A DNA stretch of 64,000 nucleotides from the NCBI RefSeq assembly GCF_036178145.1, contig NZ_CP108067.1, forward strand, positions 3,224,001 through 3,288,000, given 5' to 3'. The stretch comes from Streptomyces sp. NBC_00273 (GTDB taxonomy: Bacteria; Actinomycetota; Actinomycetes; Streptomycetales; Streptomycetaceae). Both the position numbers and the translations under genes were made by a program. The number at the start of each line of letters is the position of its first letter. Positions within the stretch are counted from its first letter, which is position 1. The notes below the pieces were generated by a model. That model worked only from the letters and a program-made list of their open reading frames with translations. It made no database searches and had not been told where the DNA came from. This document shows positions 60,282-64,000 of this stretch, one piece after another.

Positions 60282-62075
60282 TCACCAACGGACCCGGCTG
60301 CGCAGTCCGGTGAACCCATAGGCGCACAACAGGACCATCAGCGACAACAGCAGTGCGGTCCCGACGGGTTGGGCCATCACCCGGAGGGCCCCCACCAGTA
60401 GGCGGTCGACCTCCGGCGGCCACTGTCCCCAGGTCAGGCCGCGCAGGCGGGACCCGAGCCCGGTCGACGGGTACGCGGACGAGCCCTCCAGCGCCTTGCG
60501 CACCAGCGGAACCACCATCACCGGTACGGCGAGCACCGCGGCCAGTCCCGCGGTGGCGGACCGGAAGACACCGGAGGCCAGTACGCCGGCCCAGGAGCAG
60601 CCGACGAGCAGTCCGGCCCAACTCACGGCCGGGGAGAGCCACTCCACCGGGGTGCGCAGCGGACCGGTGTCGAAGACCAGCGCGAGGGCGGCGGCGTCGG
60701 CGGCCACCGTCAGAGCGCCCAGCAGCAGCGCGAGGGCGGCGCTGATGCCCAGCTTGGCGGTGAGCAGCCCCATCCGGCGGGGCACGGTGCCCCGGTCGGC
60801 GGCGAGTGCGGGGTAGCGGTACTCCTCACCGAAGGCCAGGGCGCCGAGCAGGCCCGCGCCCAGGGCGGCGGGCGGTAGCGGCAGCAGTTCGGGCCAGGCG
60901 GAGAGCAGCCGGTTCTGCGGGGTCTGCCCGGTCCGGGCCAGTACCAGGGCGGTGAGGACGGAGACGGCGACGACGAGGGCGGCGGTGAGGACGGGGGTGG
61001 CGGTCCCGAAGACCCGGAGCAACTCGTAGCGCAGGGGACGCAGCGGGCCGCCCACGCGGCGCACGGCCGAGGTCGGGCGCCCGGGGCGGATCTGCCGGGG
61101 GTGTTCGGCGGACGTCTCGGTGACGGCCTCGGTGCGGGCCGCGTCGGACTCCGGCGACGTTCCGGCCGCGGTGCGCGCGGCCGGGACCGGCGCCGTCGGC
61201 GCACCGGCGTCGCCCGTCTCGTCGGCGAGCTGATGGACCAGCACGCCGTTGCGGAACGCCGCCTCGCCGATCTCGGCGCAGTTGCTGCCGTACACCGACA
61301 GGCGGCTGCCGCTCTCGGCGACGATCTCCACGGAGCGCCGGGCGGCCCTGGCTTCTCGGCCCAGTACGTCGGCCAGCCGGGCCGCGTGCGGGGTGCGCAC
61401 GGCGACCCTCGGACGCAGCCTGGTCCGGGCGAAATCGGCCGCGTCCTGGTCGGCAACGAGCCGGCCCGCCTCGATGCTGACGACGCGGTCGGCGCTGCGG
61501 GCCGCCTCCTTGGCGTCGTCGGTGGTGAAGAGCACCGCGCCGCCGAGTGAGGCGTGGCCGCGCAGCAGACCGTGCAGCCAGCCGCGTTCGCGGGGGGAGA
61601 GTCCGGCACCCGGCTCGTCGAGCAGCAGGGTGCACGGATCGGCGAGCAGCGCCGAGGCCAGTGCGACCCGGCGCTCCATGCCGAGCGACAGCGAGCCGAG
61701 GCGCTGGTCGCGCAGGCCCGCGATGCCGACGACCTCCAACATGGTGTCGGCCCGGGAAGCCGGTACCCCGGCCGCGGCGCAGAGCATCCGCAGCTGGTTG
61801 CGGACGGTCCGCGCGGGGTTGCCGGGAACGTCGCCGAGGAGCACTCCGACCTCACGGCCGGGGTGCGGGATCCGGTGCAGCGCGCGGCCGCGGAAGTAGG
61901 TGACGCCGCGGCCCGGTTCGAGTTCGAGCATGAGCCGCAGTGCGGTGGTCTTGCCCGATCCCGGATCGCCGAGCAGGGCGGTCACATGCCCCGGGCGGGC
62001 CTCGAAGGTGAGGTCGTCCACGAGGGGCGGGGCGTCGGGGCGGGGCTTGCTGGTGAGTCCGATGGCCTGGAGCAT
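60282..62075 (-). CDS. ABC transporter with fused ATPase and permease
   Basis: 597 aa. Residues about 1-215 are an ABC ATPase: Walker A GDPGSGKTT, Walker B CTLLLDEPGAGLS, signature region LGSLSLGMERRVALASAL (LSLGM in place of LSGGQ, so the signature is atypical). A Pro/Ala-rich linker with many charged residues (about 295-350) follows. The C-terminal half (about 355-590) has six or more membrane helices of the ABC-2 kind. One polypeptide therefore combines both functions. The ATPase may be weakly active; export of a lipid or small molecule is possible. It lies next to whiH, separated by a terminator. Confidence 0.88.
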   Translation of the reverse strand: MLQAIGLTSKPRPDAPPLVDDLTFEARPGHVTALLGDPGSGKTTALRLMLELEPGRGVTYFRGRALHRIPHPGREVGVLLGDVPGNPARTVRNQLRMLCAAAGVPASRADTMLEVVGIAGLRDQRLGSLSLGMERRVALASALLADPCTLLLDEPGAGLSPRERGWLHGLLRGHASLGGAVLFTTDDAKEAARSADRVVSIEAGRLVADQDAADFARTRLRPRVAVRTPHAARLADVLGREARAARRSVEIVAESGSRLSVYGSNCAEIGEAAFRNGVLVHQLADETGDAGAPTAPVPAARTAAGTSPESDAARTEAVTETSAEHPRQIRPGRPTSAVRRVGGPLRPLRYELLRVFGTATPVLTAALVVAVSVLTALVLARTGQTPQNRLLSAWPELLPLPPAALGAGLLGALAFGEEYRYPALAADRGTVPRRMGLLTAKLGISAALALLLGALTVAADAAALALVFDTGPLRTPVEWLSPAVSWAGLLVGCSWAGVLASGVFRSATAGLAAVLAVPVMVVPLVRKALEGSSAYPSTGLGSRLRGLTWGQWPPEVDRLLVGALRVMAQPVGTALLLSLMVLLCAYGFTGLRSRVRW

Positions 62076-62210
62076 CGCTTCTCTCGCGGGGGGTGAGACC
62101 GCTCAGCGGCAGGGTGGGTACCCCAGGCAAGATAACGCGATATGTCCGATATTCAGCGCAACCGGTCCGATGGAATGCCGATACTGCCGCCGGGTCCCGC
62201 ACGGACGGCG

Positions 62211-62263
62211 GGTCCGGACCCGGTACCGGACCGGGTCCTGGGATCAGACCCGGTCCTGGGATC
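62211..62263. repeat. hairpin and 18-bp direct repeat beyond the NUDIX gene
   Basis: GGTCCGG (62211-62217) pairs with CCGGACC (62226-62232), possibly a terminator. GGTCCTGGGATC then occurs twice with an 18-bp period (62234 and 62252). The 236-bp gap (62076-62311) contains nothing else clear except a CGATAT direct repeat near 62137-62152 that could belong to the ABC promoter. Confidence 0.45.
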
Positions 62264-62311
62264 GCGCACGGCGGTCCCACAGCTGCCGACGGCACCTCGT
62301 ACGCCGCGGTG

Positions 62312-63058
62312 TCAGACTTCCGGACGCAGCATCGGCGGGTTGAGGAGGGTGGCCCCGCCCGCCCGGAACAACTGGGCTGGACGCCCACCCTGACGGGTCG
62401 TCGTGCCTCCGGCCGGCACCAGGAATCCGGGAGTGCCCGTGACCTTGCGGTGGAAGTTGCGCGGGTCGAGGGACACGCCCCAGACCGCCTCGTAGACCCG
62501 GCGCAGCTCGCCGACGGTGAACTCCGGCGGACAGAAGGCAGTGGCCAGCGAGGAGTACTCGATCTTCGAGCGGGCCCGCTCCACACCGTCGGCGAGGATC
62601 CGGGCATGGTCGAAGGCGAGCCCCGTAGAGGCTTCGTCGGTGTCGGCCAGCACCTCGTCGACCGGGGCCCAGCGCGCGCTGTTGGCGTCGCCACCGGCCC
62701 GGGGCGCAGGCAGGTCCGGAGCCAGCACCAGGTGCGCCACGCTGACGACACGCATCCGCGGATCCCGCTTCGGATCGCCGTAGGTGGCCAGCTGTTCGAG
62801 GTGCGCCCCGTTGCCCGCGCCGGGCAGGGCGGGGTCGTGCGCGCACAGGCCGGTCTCTTCGGAGAGCTCCCTGGCGGCGGCCCCCGCCAGGTCCTCGTCC
62901 CCGCGGACGAAGCCTCCGGGCAGCGCCCAGCTCCCCTGGAACGGCTGCTCACCTCTGCGGACGACCAGCGCGCAGAGCGCGTGGCGCCGCACGGTGAGCA
63001 CGACCAGGTCGACGGTGACGGCGAAGGGCGGATAGGCCGACGGGTCGTAGGGCGACAT
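62312..63058 (-). CDS. NUDIX hydrolase with winged helix (NrtR-like regulator)
   Basis: 248 aa. The Nudix box is complete (GGFVRGDEDLAGAAARELSEETGL, trimmed pattern G-5x-E-7x-RELxEExG). Residues about 155-235 form a winged-helix domain (FTVGELRRVYEAVWGVSLDPRNFHRKV), the arrangement of NrtR-type regulators that sense ADP-ribose and control NAD or sugar metabolism genes. Catalytic residues are retained, so it could also hydrolyse a nucleoside diphosphate sugar. An inverted repeat lies directly before the start and may be its own operator. Confidence 0.88.
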   Translation of the reverse strand: MSPYDPSAYPPFAVTVDLVVLTVRRHALCALVVRRGEQPFQGSWALPGGFVRGDEDLAGAAARELSEETGLCAHDPALPGAGNGAHLEQLATYGDPKRDPRMRVVSVAHLVLAPDLPAPRAGGDANSARWAPVDEVLADTDEASTGLAFDHARILADGVERARSKIEYSSLATAFCPPEFTVGELRRVYEAVWGVSLDPRNFHRKVTGTPGFLVPAGGTTTRQGGRPAQLFRAGGATLLNPPMLRPEV

Positions 63059-63068
63059 GCCGCGATCA

Positions 63069-63088
63069 TAGTCGTCTGCCTGACGATA
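63069..63088. promoter_or_regulatory. candidate operator of the NUDIX regulator
   Basis: TCGTC (63072-63076) and GACGA (63082-63086) form an inverted repeat with a 5-bp spacer, extended by flanking TA on each side, 11 bp upstream of the NUDIX start on the minus strand. Placement suits autoregulation. Confidence 0.4.
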
Positions 63089-63178
63089 AACAGCGCTTTG
63101 GTGACCTTGAAGACAGTGCCCCGAAGGTGAGGGGCCTCCGATCGATCGGACGGTCCGGCCTGAACGGGGTGAGCGCGT

Positions 63179-64000
63179 TCAACCGCCCAACTGGAGCGCA
63201 TCGGCCGCCTCCTCCACCATGCCGAGGCCGAGCCGGCTGATCCGGACGGCGAAGGGCTCCCCCGCCACCCGTAGGCCCGAAAGTCTGAGCCCGCCCAGGG
63301 GGGCTCCGGAGAGGGGCGCGAGGGCGACCGTGCCCGCGGGGGCGTCGGGGCGGATACCGGCGAGGGCGGTCAGCGCGTGGATCCCGGCCGCCGCGGCCAC
63401 TGCGGCCGGTCGGCAGGCCGCCGGGTGCGGCACCGGGGCGCTGCCCGCGGTGCGCTGCTCGGCAGCGAACATCTCCGGTAGCCGGTACCCGAAGGCCTCC
63501 GCCGCGTCCAGCAGGCCTCCGAGCAGGCCGGCGGCCTCCTTCGCGAAGCCGGCCTGGGCCAGGCCCGCCACGGCCACCGCGCTCTCGTACGCCCGCACGG
63601 CGCCCGAACGGTGACCGAACGGGTTGTATCCCGGCTCCTTGACGGCCATGCTCCGCAGCCCCCATCCGGAATCCATGGCGGGGGCTCCGAGCAACCGGGC
63701 CAGTTGCTCGGCGCGGGTGCCGTCCAGGAGTCCGGGGGCGAGCCGGCCGCCACTGAGCAGTCCGGTGTCGAGCAGATGGGCGGCGGCCCCCGTCAGTCGT
63801 GGCAGCGGCCTCCCGTCGGGGTGGAGGGCCGAAGCGGGCCGGCCGCCGTCCGGACCGTCGATCCAGAACCCGGCCCGGAACCGCTCCCGCATCCCGACCG
63901 CCCGCTCCCGCCATTCCTGTGCCCCGGGCCGTCCGCACGCGGCGAGCAGATCGGCGCCGAGCACGGCGGCCCGATGGGCGTGGACCTGGGTCTCGCAGCG
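63179..64000 (-). CDS. glycogen debranching-type (amylo-alpha-1,6-glucosidase) enzyme, C-terminal part
   Basis: The last 273 codons of a gene that enters from the right edge. The segment contains the alpha/alpha-barrel of the GDE_C family: QVHAHRAAVLGADLL, GFWIDG, MDSGWGLRSM and EPGYNPFGHRSGAVRAYES, the last carrying the region of the catalytic acid. The C-terminus (LSGLRVAGEPFAVRISRLG) is a beta-sandwich. Such enzymes cleave alpha-1,6 branches in glycogen-like or trehalose-derived sugars. The start codon lies outside the window. It follows the NUDIX gene with 120 bp between. Confidence 0.82.
   Translation of the reverse strand, partial: RCETQVHAHRAAVLGADLLAACGRPGAQEWRERAVGMRERFRAGFWIDGPDGGRPASALHPDGRPLPRLTGAAAHLLDTGLLSGGRLAPGLLDGTRAEQLARLLGAPAMDSGWGLRSMAVKEPGYNPFGHRSGAVRAYESAVAVAGLAQAGFAKEAAGLLGGLLDAAEAFGYRLPEMFAAEQRTAGSAPVPHPAACRPAAVAAAAGIHALTALAGIRPDAPAGTVALAPLSGAPLGGLRLSGLRVAGEPFAVRISRLGLGMVEEAADALQLGG

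Noticed and set aside
1..64000. Mobile elements, CRISPR arrays, tRNA or rRNA genes
   Set aside because: No transposase, integrase, terminal inverted repeat pair, regular spacer array or cloverleaf sequence was seen on either strand.

Overview
The window is chromosomal DNA of a Streptomyces, or a very close relative. GC is very high throughout, GTG starts are common, and genes overlap tightly at stop/start codons. It carries several markers of the genus: the start of the CutR response regulator, the cell-division protein SepH, the principal sigma factor HrdB with a Lys/Ala-rich N-terminal repeat, the sporulation regulator WhiH, HPr (ptsH), ParC and ParE encoded about 16 kb apart, and a c-di-AMP riboswitch ahead of an M23 peptidase. 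From memory, the conserved genes run in the order of the S. coelicolor block from about SCO5862 (cutR) to SCO5819 (whiH). That makes this core chromosome, with accessory insertions at roughly 8.8-23.2 kb and 43.3-48.6 kb.

Layout. 0-8.6 kb: cutR start, a small conserved gene, suhB-type phosphatase and ferrochelatase (minus), MFS plus sugar-lactone oxidase (plus), a Ser/Pro-rich membrane protein, sepH, a thiosulfate sulfurtransferase. 8.8-16.8 kb: a VOC protein, then a divergent metal-handling locus. An EntS-like exporter points left. A lipoprotein / FecCD permease / ATPase importer points right, followed without gaps by a DUF364 'heavy-metal chelation' protein, a PduX-like GHMP kinase and a cysteine-synthase-like PLP enzyme. 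A single Zur-like palindrome sits between the two arms. 17-23.2 kb: an M20 peptidase, two plus-strand conserved genes, and a minus-strand set of thioesterase, radical SAM enzyme and an AraC regulator continuous with a PaaA-like diiron protein; the last two carry the only in-frame TTA codons I found. 23.4-34.7 kb: thymidine kinase, nucleotide pyrophosphatase/phosphodiesterase-like protein, DUF5998, GNAT/acyl-CoA-synthetase fusion (Pat), ptsH, a G-rich repeat tract, a GntR regulator, the riboswitch-controlled M23 peptidase and an active/inactive M16 pair.

34.9-43.2 kb: parC, an Mrr-nuclease/TerD fusion, a COG0523 metallochaperone GTPase, and two divergent citrate synthase-type genes, one with an N-terminal HTH, facing each other across a perfect inverted repeat. 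43.3-48.6 kb: a large SARP-LAL regulator divergent from a hemerythrin / DUF4267 / cupin operon, with an 11-bp-spaced direct repeat of SARP type between them. 48.6-53.1 kb: a CitA/CitB-like two-component pair and an ActP-type symporter with its DUF485 partner. 53.2-64 kb: parE, a small zinc-ribbon-like protein, a trypsin-like protease, hrdB, whiH, an ABC ATPase-permease fusion, an NrtR-like NUDIX regulator and the C-terminal part of a glycogen-debranching-type enzyme.

The two most promising undescribed systems are the 9.6-16.8 kb putative zinc-regulated metallophore locus (export, import, and amino-acid kinase plus beta-substituting PLP enzyme) and the 19.9-23.2 kb TTA-containing diiron/radical SAM/thioesterase set. 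All functions are inferred from sequence reading; no database search was run. No tRNA, rRNA, CRISPR array, transposase or prophage gene was seen.
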